A DNA stretch of 35,831 bases from a virus. The notes below the pieces were generated by a model. That model made no database searches and was not told the origin of the DNA. It was given only the letters and a program-made list of their open reading frames with translations. Numbering within the stretch: the first letter of the stretch is position 1; every line of letters starts with the position of its first letter. The DNA lies in IMG/VR virus record IMGVR_UViG_3300050015_000093, positions 1 through 35,831 of that record; one strand, given 5' to 3'. The translations under genes were made by a program, and so were the position numbers. Below are positions 5,559 through 12,908 of the stretch, in pieces.

Positions 5559-5711
5559 ATGATACAAAAATCTATTAGACTGACTGCTGAACACGTTATG
5601 AAAATTAAAGAGATTTCAAAGCAGGAGGGCGACAGAAGTCCGGCATCTATTATTAGGGAAGCGATTGACCTTTACTACAAACAAAGACATGCGGAGTCGG
5701 CAAGCGACTAA
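5559..5711 (+). CDS. Small ribbon-helix-helix regulator
   Basis: 50 codons, ATG 5559 after AGAGGGGGTGAA. QKSIRLTAEHVMKIKEIS is the strand/helix 1 and RSPASIIREAIDLYY the helix 2 of a CopG-type RHH. First gene after the strong promoter at 5489 and divergent from another RHH gene, so likely one side of an early regulatory switch. Confidence 0.65.
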   Translation: MIQKSIRLTAEHVMKIKEISKQEGDRSPASIIREAIDLYYKQRHAESASD

Positions 5712-5729
5712 AGAAAAGGAGAGTGCCTA

Positions 5730-6455
5730 ATGAACGAGCTAATCACAATTTCGGGAGTAAGAGGCTACATAGATGAAGCCGGGGTAGCACAGTTGAATTT
5801 GGAAGATGTGGCAAGAGGACTAGGGTTTACACAAACAGCTTCTGGTAGTGGCAACGAGGTTGTTAGATGGGAAAGGGTTGCATCGTACCTGATTGACTTA
5901 AAATTCGTCATCCCCACTTGTGGGGACGCAGAGCGCAAGGACGTAACATTTATCCCCGAAAATATCTTTTACCGTCTAGCCATGAAAGCCAAGAACGAAA
6001 CAGCTGAAAAATTTCAAGCTGTGGTGGCTGACGAAATCCTTCCTGCCATCAGAAAGACCGGCGGCTATATGGTAAAGCCTATGACCGTCGAGGACATGAT
6101 TATTGCCCAGGCAACCTCGGTAAAAGAATTAAAATCACAGGTCAGCGAACTTTCTCAAACCGTAGGCAAGCTGGCAGAAATACAATCCCATAAAGCGGAA
6201 GTCGTCCAGTCGCTCCCCCCGGTCAATCCGCTAACCCAGCGAGCGCAACTCAACCAGATTGTCCGAGGGTATGCGGAGCGCAATAAGGTGGAGTACCGGG
6301 ACGTGTGGGGCAGCCTTTACGGAGAGTATGGCAGCCGGTACAGTATCAATCTCAAAACTAGGGCGAAAAATCGCCAACAATCACCAATGGATTACGCGCA
6401 ATATAATGGACAACTTTCTGATGTGTTAGCGCTGTCGATTGAATTATTTTGTTAA
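5730..6455 (+). CDS. Antirepressor-like protein (BRO/ORF6N plus ORF6C-type)
   Basis: 241 codons, AAAGGAGAGTGCCTA before ATG. The N-terminal region (about 1-110) has the BRO/ORF6N-like pattern: LNLEDVARGLGFTQ early and, near its end, IFYRLAMKAKNETAEKFQ and VADEILPAIRKTGGY. A coiled-coil linker lies at about 125-150. The C-terminal region (about 165-241) has the ORF6C-like pattern QLNQIVRGYAERN...VWGSLYGEYGSRY. Such proteins act as antirepressors or DNA-binding regulators in temperate phages. Located at the head of the early operon, after the RHH pair. Confidence 0.7.
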   Translation: MNELITISGVRGYIDEAGVAQLNLEDVARGLGFTQTASGSGNEVVRWERVASYLIDLKFVIPTCGDAERKDVTFIPENIFYRLAMKAKNETAEKFQAVVADEILPAIRKTGGYMVKPMTVEDMIIAQATSVKELKSQVSELSQTVGKLAEIQSHKAEVVQSLPPVNPLTQRAQLNQIVRGYAERNKVEYRDVWGSLYGEYGSRYSINLKTRAKNRQQSPMDYAQYNGQLSDVLALSIELFC

Positions 6456-6511
6456 CAAGTTTTTGGAGCAAAGCGGTGACATTCAAGCTGTAAATTAAGG
6501 AGGCGTAACCA

Positions 6512-6547
6512 ATGGCCGAGGTGTTAAGAAGGAGGATGGGGTTGTGA
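6512..6547 (+). CDS. 11-residue ORF with strong ribosome binding site
   Basis: ATG 6512 is preceded by AAGGAGG at good spacing and encodes MAEVLRRRMGL, with its TGA overlapping the GTG of the next gene by four bases. It may be a leader peptide that feeds ribosomes to the Cys-rich gene, or a remnant. Low certainty as a functional product. Confidence 0.3.
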   Translation: MAEVLRRRMGL

Positions 6548-6813
6548 GTTGCAAAGACAAAACAAATGGCGAGTGCAGGGCACCTTACCAGCGCGATTTG
6601 TGCCCTGTGTATGTAAACGGGCGTTGCTGCGAGGATGGGGAAAGTAACATGACCTGCAAACACGAACTGAACGGCTTCTGCACATTGCCGCCCAGCCACG
6701 GCGCAAAGACCTGTCCGGCTGGAAACGGTGACACGTGTTGCGCGGTGTGCGAGGGCAGAGGATACTGCCAGGACGTTTGCACAGAAAATAAGGAGGTAAC
6801 AAATGATGAGTGA
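6544..6813 (+). CDS. Cys-rich protein with tandem duplicated module
   Basis: 89 codons, GTG start after AAGGAGGATGGG. It contains 13 cysteines. Two modules share a layout: Cys-Lys, three residues, Asn-Gly, one residue, Cys, a Pro, Cys-Pro, Gly and Cys-Cys (residues about 3-29 and 38-66). A final block is CAVCEGRGYCQDVC. No signal sequence, so zinc or iron-sulphur coordination in the cytoplasm is more likely than disulphides. Function unknown; it begins the run of small early genes. Confidence 0.6.
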   Translation: MSCKDKTNGECRAPYQRDLCPVYVNGRCCEDGESNMTCKHELNGFCTLPPSHGAKTCPAGNGDTCCAVCEGRGYCQDVCTENKEVTNDE

Positions 6814-6883
6814 CATTATCGATGGATTTCTGGCAGTAGCCTGTTTGGTTGTGTTGGCGGTACTGGCGGCGGTGGCAGGATGA
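6803..6883 (+). CDS. 26-residue single-TM peptide
   Basis: ATG 6803 after AAGGAGGTAACAA, overlapping the previous stop and the next start (6880). Residues about 9-25 (FLAVACLVVLAVLAAVA) form one membrane helix. The strong site and double overlap support translation. Function unknown. Confidence 0.5.
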   Translation: MMSDIIDGFLAVACLVVLAVLAAVAG

Positions 6884-7053
6884 AGAAGATACTTAAAATC
6901 GTAACGGTAGAAAATTGCGACGAATGTGAATGGCTTGATACTTATGGCGATAAAATTGGTTTTTGTGATAACACAGACGAAGGACGGGTAATATCCGATA
7001 CCAACACAATCCCGGAATGGTGTCCACTAAAAGATTACAAGGAAGGTGAGTAG
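6880..7053 (+). CDS. 57-residue zinc-binding-like protein
   Basis: ATG overlaps the previous TGA. CDEC at residues 13-16 with later single Cys residues (GFCDN, EWCPL) gives a four-Cys pattern common in small phage zinc proteins. Function unknown. Confidence 0.55.
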   Translation: MKKILKIVTVENCDECEWLDTYGDKIGFCDNTDEGRVISDTNTIPEWCPLKDYKEGE

Positions 7054-7272
7054 ATGAAAAACAATGCCAAAACTATAAAAATGCTGATACTGGCAGAGGC
7101 GACAAGGGTGATGGAATTGCTCAACAAAATTCCAGAAGAAAACTTGAAGAATATGTATGAGTATTCCAGCGATGTTGCAAGGAACAAGGCGGAGTTGAAG
7201 GCTAAGATGGCAGAGTTGCGGCGCGATACGATGGCGATGGAGAACATTATATATACCTGGGTTAGTAAGTAA
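7054..7272 (+). CDS. Helical small protein
   Basis: 72 codons, ATG follows the previous TAG directly, with GGAAGGTGAG upstream. Charged and alpha-helical throughout (NKAELKAKMAELRRD), likely a short coiled coil. No family recognised. Confidence 0.5.
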   Translation: MKNNAKTIKMLILAEATRVMELLNKIPEENLKNMYEYSSDVARNKAELKAKMAELRRDTMAMENIIYTWVSK

Positions 7273-7358
7273 TGGCAATATTCAATCCAATTGTATGGGC
7301 GGTGGCATTGATTTTGTGGATCATGATTGCATGGGCGTGGTGGGTGTTTTGGGTATAA
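7272..7358 (+). CDS. 28-residue Trp-rich TM peptide
   Basis: ATG 7272 overlaps the preceding TAA by one base (TAATG). It encodes AIFNPIVWAVALILWIMIA plus WAWWVFWV, one membrane helix with six Trp. Possibly a membrane regulator; evidence limited to the start overlap and composition. Confidence 0.4.
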   Translation: MAIFNPIVWAVALILWIMIAWAWWVFWV

Positions 7359-7435
7359 AAAAGCTACCTTTGCGAGAGGCAGCTAAAGAAAAAATATGTT
7401 GTGCTAATTATAGCGCAGAAAGAGGCGAAAGTAAA

Positions 7436-7636
7436 ATGTCAACAATGTCAGCAAATTGTCACCTAGAACCAGACGAGGAAATTAAGTTGATACTTTATGC
7501 AGATACCAACGGGGATGGAGAACGGTATTTTGTGTTTGACATTAACGGTATGGGGCTGTTTATGAGCCCGGAGCAGATGGAAAAGGCCGTAGATAAGATT
7601 AATAAGCGATATGCGGAGGCGGCAGACAATGGCTAG
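7436..7636 (+). CDS. Hypothetical small protein
   Basis: 66 codons from ATG 7436; an upstream in-frame extension to 7295 exists but reads across the TM peptide and looks spurious. The protein is acidic with strand-like segments (EIKLILYADTNGDGERYFVF) and a C-terminal helix. It overlaps the HNH gene start by 8 bases. Function unknown. Confidence 0.45.
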   Translation: MSTMSANCHLEPDEEIKLILYADTNGDGERYFVFDINGMGLFMSPEQMEKAVDKINKRYAEAADNG

Positions 7637-8252
7637 ATTGTACGCGGGAACAATTATTAACAGATGGACGCTTATTCAAAATATTGATAATGAAATGTGG
7701 GTTTGTAGATGTTCTTGCGGAAAAATAAAAAACGTCATTGTACGAAACGTAATAAGAGGATTTTCTAAAAGTTGCGGATGCCTTAATAAAGAGGTTAATA
7801 CCCAGAGATCGCTTCTAGCATATTCACATACTCCATTATGGAATCGATGGGTTGCAATGCGACAAAGATGCAATGACGAAAATTGTAGCAATTACGAAAG
7901 ATACGGAGGAAGAGGAATTAAAGTTTGTGATGAATGGGATAAGTCGTATTTATCTTTTAAGGACTGGGCTATTAAAAATGGATTTAGCGAAACGTTGGAG
8001 ATAGATAGGATAGACAATAATGGAAACTATTCACCCAATAATTGCAGGTTTGCAACAACGAAAGAAAACGCAAACAATCGGCGCAGTAATGTATTTCTTA
8101 CAATTGGTTCGGAAACACACAATATTAAATGGTGGTCGGAAGAAGCCGGGATAAATTACGGAACAATACAATCTAGGAGAAGATACGGATGGTGTGATGA
8201 AGACTTAACAAAACCAGTAGACAGGAGGCGTAGAAATGGGAACGCTTTATAA
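7629..8252 (+). CDS. HNH-type homing endonuclease, free-standing
   Basis: 207 codons; ATG 7629 chosen because GGAGG at 7615-7619 precedes it. The N-terminal region has a zinc-ribbon-like set (CRCSCG, SCGC). The core follows the phage HNH pattern: YGGRGIKVCDEW, IDRIDNNGNYSPNNCRFAT, NNRRSN. The C-terminus has one DNA-recognition repeat (IGSETHNIKWWSEEAGINYGTI). It probably makes a site-specific break in related phages lacking the gene. It sits between early genes with short overlaps and shares the core with the gene at 16294. Confidence 0.75.
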   Translation: MARLYAGTIINRWTLIQNIDNEMWVCRCSCGKIKNVIVRNVIRGFSKSCGCLNKEVNTQRSLLAYSHTPLWNRWVAMRQRCNDENCSNYERYGGRGIKVCDEWDKSYLSFKDWAIKNGFSETLEIDRIDNNGNYSPNNCRFATTKENANNRRSNVFLTIGSETHNIKWWSEEAGINYGTIQSRRRYGWCDEDLTKPVDRRRRNGNAL

Positions 8253-8730
8253 CTTGACAGCCGCGTATCAACAACTAGCTGAAAAATTAGAAGGTTGCGA
8301 CGAACAAACGCAGATCGATACATTAGAGGGCAGTGCTGAATTTGACAACATCGAGCAGAAAGCCGCTGGCATATGCAAGATGCTATCAAACTGGCAAGGT
8401 GATATATCTGTGCTGGACAAGGAAATTAACCGCCTGACAAGCCACAAAAGGACCATGGAGAACAGTATCAAGTCGGTAAAAGAGTACCTTAAACAAAATA
8501 TGGAAGCGTTGAAGCTGGACAAGATTAAAGTCGGTACGTTTTCCATATCGCTGCAGAACAGTCCGGCTGCGCTTTCGATTACTGACGACAAACTTCTGCC
8601 TGTTAAATATTGGGAAGTTATTCCACAAAGTTTCAAGCCGATGAATGACAAGATTAAGCAGGATTTGAAAAATGGGATTGCGGTTCCAGGAGCGACACTA
8701 ACAACCGGAAAAAGTTTACGAATTAGATAA
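8236..8730 (+). CDS. Gp157-like phage protein
   Basis: 164 codons, CAGGAGGCGTAGAA before ATG. It has the Siphovirus Gp157 layout: an N-terminal helix (YNLTAAYQQLAEKLE), a coiled coil with paired charges (IDKEINRLTSHKRTMENSIKSVKEYL) and a beta-rich C-terminus (GTFSISLQNSPAALSITD...PVKYW). Gp157 proteins are common beside recombination genes and are linked in streptococcal phages to host resistance phenotypes, but their mechanism is unclear. Next to the annealing protein here, consistent with the family. Confidence 0.75.
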   Translation: MGTLYNLTAAYQQLAEKLEGCDEQTQIDTLEGSAEFDNIEQKAAGICKMLSNWQGDISVLDKEINRLTSHKRTMENSIKSVKEYLKQNMEALKLDKIKVGTFSISLQNSPAALSITDDKLLPVKYWEVIPQSFKPMNDKIKQDLKNGIAVPGATLTTGKSLRIR

Positions 8731-8744
8731 GGGAGGACAGAAAC

Positions 8745-9425
8745 ATGAACATGAAGCATTACAACAATCTCAAAACTCTTCCCGCTGATGCGTTAAAACC
8801 AATATTGGCAGGACGATTGAAGGGGAAATCGGACATTAACCCGCAATGGCGCGTTGAAGCAATGACCAAAGAATTTGGCGTGTGCGGCATAGGTTGGAAA
8901 TACGAGATTGCCGAAACATGGACTGTCCCTGCAAGCGGAGATCAACTTTTAATATTTGCACAAATCAACTTGTACGTCAAAGACGGTGAGGCGTGGAGCG
9001 CGGCTATTCCTGCAATCGGCGGTGACTTTGTTGTCAAAAAAGAAACAAGCGGCCTATACGTAAACGACGAAAGTTACAAAATGGCTGTTACCGACGCGCT
9101 GGGTGTGGCAATGAAATTCTTGGGCGTGGCCGCTGACGTATACCGAGGGTTGGCGAATGATACTAAATACGGGCGCGAGAAGCCACAACAACTACCTGCC
9201 AAGACGAATGTATCACCTACCCCACAAATACCCGCTACAGCGAAGCTAGACGGCATGACAGTAATGCAGATGGCGCACCTTGTCAACTTGGCCAAAGAAA
9301 AGTCAGTGACCGCCGATATGCCTGCCATTATGCAGAAAGTCGCAGGTGTCGGCAGCACCAAGGAATTGACCAAGGATCAAGCTGACAAAGTGATCTGCCA
9401 CTTGCAAGAGTTGGTGACGACGTGA
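8745..9425 (+). CDS. Single-strand annealing protein, Rad52/Sak-like
   Basis: 226 codons, GGGAGGACAGAAAC before ATG. The N-terminal 150 residues match the phage Rad52-like annealing layout: LKGKSDINPQWRVEAMTKEFG, GIGWKYEI, a central GGDFVVKKETSGLYVNDESYKMAVTDALGVAMKFLGVAADVY. The YKMAVTDALGxAxKxLG block is the most diagnostic part. The C-terminus after about 155 is a proline-rich linker and a small helical domain. It would anneal complementary ssDNA during recombination-dependent replication, working with the ATPase and SSB-like genes that follow. Confidence 0.7.
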   Translation: MNMKHYNNLKTLPADALKPILAGRLKGKSDINPQWRVEAMTKEFGVCGIGWKYEIAETWTVPASGDQLLIFAQINLYVKDGEAWSAAIPAIGGDFVVKKETSGLYVNDESYKMAVTDALGVAMKFLGVAADVYRGLANDTKYGREKPQQLPAKTNVSPTPQIPATAKLDGMTVMQMAHLVNLAKEKSVTADMPAIMQKVAGVGSTKELTKDQADKVICHLQELVTT

Positions 9426-9477
9426 GCGCAGTCATAAAAGCGATAAAGTAGTTTATGCCTATTATCCGGCACTACAA

Positions 9478-9594
9478 ATGGAGAAGTTGATAGCCGAATT
9501 AGAAGTAGCAAAATGTAAAATTATGACTTACTTGATAATCATTAAAGATCAACAAGATGAGATTGACAGGCTGTTTGATCTGGGAAGGAGATGA
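9478..9594 (+). CDS. 38-residue helical peptide
   Basis: ATG 9478, TGA 9592-9594. It encodes MEKLIAELEVAKCKIMTYLI then IIKDQQDEIDRLFDLGRR, an amphipathic coiled-coil helix. Only a weak ribosome binding site is visible. It ends just before the ATPase start. Uncertain. Confidence 0.35.
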   Translation: MEKLIAELEVAKCKIMTYLIIIKDQQDEIDRLFDLGRR

Positions 9595-9598
9595 AAAC

Positions 9599-10228
9599 GT
9601 GGGTATTCCTGTTATGATCCTGGGAAATTCGGGAAGTGGAAAGTCTACTTCAATGAGAAATTTCGATATAGGAGAGATTGGCATATTCAACGTAGCAAGC
9701 AAGCCTCTACCCTTTCGAAAAAAGCTAAACAAGGTAGATGGCGCAACCTATGGACTGATAGAAAAAACCCTGTCAGCGGCTAACCTGAAGCGTTACGTGA
9801 TAGACGATAGCCAGTATTTAATGGCCTTTGAAATGTTTGACAAAGCGAAGATTACCGGCTATGGAAAGTTTACCGACATGGCCTTGAATTTCAAGGGACT
9901 GATTGACTTTGTTGTTAAAAGAACACCGGCAGATTGCATCGTTTATTTCATGCACCATACACAAATTACCGAATTGGGGGTTAAGGCAAAGACGGTGGGC
10001 AAAATGCTTGACGATCAGCTTACGGTGGAGGGCTTGTTCAGTATAGTGCTACGAACGAAGGTAGAGAATGGAAAATACACCTTCACCACCCAAACGGATG
10101 GCAACGACACTGTTAAAAGTCCGATGGAGATGTTCGAGAAAGAAATTGATAATGATTTGAAATTCGTGGATGAGCAAATACGTGCCTATTGGGACTTAAA
10201 TAAAACAGAAAAGGGGATAGAAAAATGA
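9599..10228 (+). CDS. AAA/RecA-like phage ATPase
   Basis: 209 codons from GTG 9599, chosen for AAGGAG just upstream; a longer in-frame ORF starts at 9557. Walker A GNSGSGKS lies at about residues 9-16, Walker B-like YVIDDSQ at about 66-72 and a conserved YFMHHT strand at about 118-123. This is the AAA_24/Sak4-like ATPase group found with phage annealing proteins, thought to act in recombination or replication. It overlaps the next gene by four bases. Confidence 0.7.
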   Translation: MGIPVMILGNSGSGKSTSMRNFDIGEIGIFNVASKPLPFRKKLNKVDGATYGLIEKTLSAANLKRYVIDDSQYLMAFEMFDKAKITGYGKFTDMALNFKGLIDFVVKRTPADCIVYFMHHTQITELGVKAKTVGKMLDDQLTVEGLFSIVLRTKVENGKYTFTTQTDGNDTVKSPMEMFEKEIDNDLKFVDEQIRAYWDLNKTEKGIEK

Positions 10229-10743
10229 GAGATTTGAATTTGTCAGAAGTTGTCGAAAATCAAGAGTTTGCACGAGTATTACCAGGTGGTTATATTTGCA
10301 GAATTATGTCAATCGACGATGTTGTTGATCGGGAATATCTAAAAATTGAATATGATATTGCCGAAGGAAACTTTGCCGGGCGTTATCAGGAACTGTACAA
10401 CAGCAGAGGTTTTTGGGGAGGTAACTTCATTCGGTCGTACAAAGAAAAAGCATTGCCATTCTTTAAAGGGTTCATAACGGCGGTTGAAAATTCTAACAAG
10501 GGTTTTATTTTTGACAATGATGAATCGAAGTTATTCGGAAAAATTGTCGGAATTGTACTCGGCGAGGAAGAGTATACCAAGAAAGATGGCAGTATTGGCG
10601 TGAGATTGTACGCTAATCAAATTAGAAGCGTTGAACAGATCAGAAAAGGCGTAGAAGTGCCAGCAATGAAGCGGTTAAAGCAGGATAGCGGAGCCACGCA
10701 ATTTGGCAAAGAAGTATTCTCTGACGTCGATGTGCCGTTTTAA
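10225..10743 (+). CDS. SSB-like protein (DUF669-type)
   Basis: 172 codons. The beta-rich body (GGYICRIMSIDDVVDREYLKIEYDIAEG) and GRYQELYNSRGF fit phage DUF669-like single-strand-binding proteins. The C-terminus ends DVDVPF, matching the acidic tip (DDDIPF) by which bacterial SSBs recruit partners. It is coupled to the ATPase upstream and overlaps the next gene by one base. Probably coats ssDNA for the annealing and replication proteins. Confidence 0.65.
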   Translation: MRDLNLSEVVENQEFARVLPGGYICRIMSIDDVVDREYLKIEYDIAEGNFAGRYQELYNSRGFWGGNFIRSYKEKALPFFKGFITAVENSNKGFIFDNDESKLFGKIVGIVLGEEEYTKKDGSIGVRLYANQIRSVEQIRKGVEVPAMKRLKQDSGATQFGKEVFSDVDVPF

Positions 10744-11321
10744 TGAACAGCGATAAGATAATTTTAAGTTTATGTTCTGGAACCGGTTCGTGGGAAAAGC
10801 CGTATATCGAAAACGGCTACGACGTTAGACAAATAACCCTGCCAGACAATGATGTACGGCTATATGTACCTCCTGATAATGTGTATGGAATACTGGCAGC
10901 CACTCCCTGTGACGAATTTTCAATAGCCAAGCATTTTCACGGCAAAGGAAACTATACTCACAACTTTAAGGCCGGACTAGAAATTGCCGCGGCGTGTTGC
11001 CGGATAATTTTGACCTGCAAGCCCAAGTTTTGGGCGATAGAAAACCCAGCAAATGGACTGATTAAAAGGTGGATGAAAGAACCGCTGTTTACCTTTAACC
11101 CTTGGGAGTATGGCGACAACTACCAAAAAGGAACGGCGATATGGGGCGGGTGCAACGTGCCTACTCCCACAACAACTGAAAAACCAGAGGGGATGATTAA
11201 ATTTTCGATGTTAAAAAGTAAAGATATTTGGCCGGAATTTTACGGAATTTATACGAGGCAGGAACGAAGGGCGATTACGCCACCGGGGTTTGCAAGAGCG
11301 TTTTATGAAGCCAATCGGTAA
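10743..11321 (+). CDS. Compact cytosine-5 DNA methyltransferase-like protein
   Basis: 192 codons. Motif I is LSLCSGTGSWEKPY (about 8-21); the motif IV catalytic Cys is in AATPCDEFS (about 53-61), motif VI is ENPANG in place of ENV, and a late ITPPGFARAF resembles motifs IX-X. It lacks the usual target-recognition region and is about half the length of a typical C5 methyltransferase, so target and activity are uncertain. It may methylate phage DNA to escape restriction. Confidence 0.6.
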   Translation: MNSDKIILSLCSGTGSWEKPYIENGYDVRQITLPDNDVRLYVPPDNVYGILAATPCDEFSIAKHFHGKGNYTHNFKAGLEIAAACCRIILTCKPKFWAIENPANGLIKRWMKEPLFTFNPWEYGDNYQKGTAIWGGCNVPTPTTTEKPEGMIKFSMLKSKDIWPEFYGIYTRQERRAITPPGFARAFYEANR

Positions 11322-11333
11322 GTAGGTGAAGGA

Positions 11334-12128
11334 ATGTCACAGGGAAATTTCATTCCAATATGTAGAGATATTTTTGAACATTGGATATACCAGGATGCAG
11401 ATTATTTAAAAGTTTGGTTGACGATGTTGGGAAGGGCAAGGTTCTCGTTTGTTCCCAAAGTAGACTACTGTCAAGGAATTAAGTATACGCAAAATAGGAG
11501 CGAATTTTTATATGGCAGGAAATATTGGAGCGAATTAACCGGGGTTGGCGAACAGCGGTTGAGGACGTTGTTAAAAAGACTAATCAAGGAAGAAATGATT
11601 GTTAACATATCGACTACTTCTAAGTTTACAATATATTCCATCAAAAACTATGAAAAATTCAACCAGCACATTAACCAGCAAGAAACGCAGGCAGAACAAA
11701 GGTTTGATGGCGTTTGCCAACCAGCAGAGCAACCTGATAGCAACCAGCACCTAACCAGCAGCCAACCACAAAAGAATAAGGTAGTAACAAAGATAAAGAA
11801 TGTTAATAAGAATACCTATAGCGAATTTGTGACACTGACACCGGCTGAACACGAGCGACTAACAACAGAATTCGGACAAGTTGCCGTTGATAGGATGATT
11901 GAAATCCTTGACAACTATAAAGGTTCTAACGGCAAAAAGTATGTTGACGATAACAGGGCTATAAGGAATTGGGTTATTAAGCGGTATCAGGAAGAAAAGT
12001 CTAAACAGCCAGAACAAAAACAATCTGTAGCTGATAAGGCAAGGGAGATATCAGATAGATATGAACAACGCCACGGCATCAAGACTAATAGCGGCAACGA
12101 AAGAAGTATTTCCGTCGTCGAAGAATGA
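11334..12128 (+). CDS. Replisome organiser / replication initiator
   Basis: 264 codons, TAGGTGAAGG before ATG. The N-terminal part (about 1-115) has the phage replisome-organiser winged-helix pattern: FEHWIYQDADYLKVWLTMLGRA...YGRKYWSELTGVGEQRLRTLLKRLIKE. A low-complexity Gln/Asn linker follows at about 118-155, and a DnaD-like C-terminal part (TPAEHERLTTEFG...RAIRNWVIKRY). Such proteins bind iterons at the origin and recruit the helicase loader. Iteron-like repeats lie in the DNA of the linker, so the gene probably contains its own origin. Confidence 0.75.
   Translation: MSQGNFIPICRDIFEHWIYQDADYLKVWLTMLGRARFSFVPKVDYCQGIKYTQNRSEFLYGRKYWSELTGVGEQRLRTLLKRLIKEEMIVNISTTSKFTIYSIKNYEKFNQHINQQETQAEQRFDGVCQPAEQPDSNQHLTSSQPQKNKVVTKIKNVNKNTYSEFVTLTPAEHERLTTEFGQVAVDRMIEILDNYKGSNGKKYVDDNRAIRNWVIKRYQEEKSKQPEQKQSVADKAREISDRYEQRHGIKTNSGNERSISVVEE
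11661..11830 (+). repeat. Iteron array and AT-rich flank, candidate replication origin
   Basis: AACCAGCA occurs exactly at 11661, 11673, 11719, 11742 and 11753, with degenerate copies at 11731 (AACCTGAT) and 11764 (AACCACAA). Spacings are 12, 46, 23 and 11 bases. An AT-rich stretch follows (11770-11830). Repeats inside a replication initiator gene next to an AT-rich element are the layout of lambda-type and many Bacillota phage origins. The repeats also encode the Gln/Asn-rich linker, so a purely coding explanation cannot be excluded. Confidence 0.6.
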
Positions 12129-12633
12129 CACTGACAGCACAATAGATATTTGGATGGGCTTATTCGGCAACAGGGATGATGGGCTGATGGAAAGTGCAAT
12201 CCGCCTTTGTTGGCTAAGTTGCAAGTTTTTCCCCTCTCCTGCCGACATAACAGAAGCAATCAGGGAAGTGCAAACTGACATTTCAATACCTGACAACAAA
12301 AGGCTGGAAAGATCCAAGAATTACGACTCACCTATTATTGCCAAAGTGATGGAAATGATGCGAAAAGGTGAAATAACTAAATTCGTGGCCGAAATGTCAA
12401 TCGAACCGGAGTTGACCGACTATGCAAGATCGAAATTCCCCAACTTGTCAGACGAACTAATTCGCAAAAATTACCTAGAAATCAGACAAGCATATGAGGG
12501 AGTGGATAAATGTTTTGGCTGCATGTGGTCGTTCGGAGATTGTGTTGATAAGGGCCACTTCCCTGTGATGGAGCTGTCGGCTAGCGGATGGATCAGTTTA
12601 CGGTGGCATAGATGCCAGAAAGGAGCAAAATGA
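12061..12633 (+). CDS. Helicase loader/inhibitor-like protein (G39P-type)
   Basis: 190 codons. ATG 12061 lies 68 bases inside the initiator gene; kept because the N-terminus (ATASRLIAATKEVFPSS, then IDIWMGLFGN, then FFPSPADITEAI) matches the helicase loader/inhibitor domain. The C-terminus has a CFGCMWSFGDC cluster with a later His and Cys, a probable zinc site. It likely delivers the host replicative helicase to the origin through the adjacent organiser; no phage helicase gene is seen here. Confidence 0.6.
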   Translation: MNNATASRLIAATKEVFPSSKNDTDSTIDIWMGLFGNRDDGLMESAIRLCWLSCKFFPSPADITEAIREVQTDISIPDNKRLERSKNYDSPIIAKVMEMMRKGEITKFVAEMSIEPELTDYARSKFPNLSDELIRKNYLEIRQAYEGVDKCFGCMWSFGDCVDKGHFPVMELSASGWISLRWHRCQKGAK

Positions 12634-12887
12634 CGGAAATAGACGGAAAAGTTGCGGAAATTAAAACAACAATAGAAAAAATGATTGACAGGATGTTTAA
12701 GCGTTATTATTACCACGTTTGTTTTGTAACAGACAAGACAATCGGCGACGTAGAAGTATCGGCAATAAAAAAGATTATCACAAGATCAGATATAGACTTG
12801 CTGAGGGAAGTTGTGGCAGAAGGATTGAAAAAAGATGGTTGCACAATAGTAAGTTTTCAACTGTTGAGAAAGGAAGGCTGGTTATAA
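12630..12887 (+). CDS. Hypothetical helical protein
   Basis: 85 codons, AAAGGAGC before ATG 12630, which overlaps the previous stop (ATGA). Helical N-terminus, then VSAIKKIITRSDIDLLREVVAEGLKKDG and a C-terminal strand. No family recognised. An alternative in-frame start at 12612 has no better site. Confidence 0.5.
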   Translation: MTEIDGKVAEIKTTIEKMIDRMFKRYYYHVCFVTDKTIGDVEVSAIKKIITRSDIDLLREVVAEGLKKDGCTIVSFQLLRKEGWL

Positions 12888-12908
12888 TGCCCAGAAAGGG
12901 GTTAGACA

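Noticed and set aside
6358-6816. 152-codon minus-strand ORF
   Set aside because: Antisense to the antirepressor end and the Cys-rich gene; no site, and the sense genes have clear starts.
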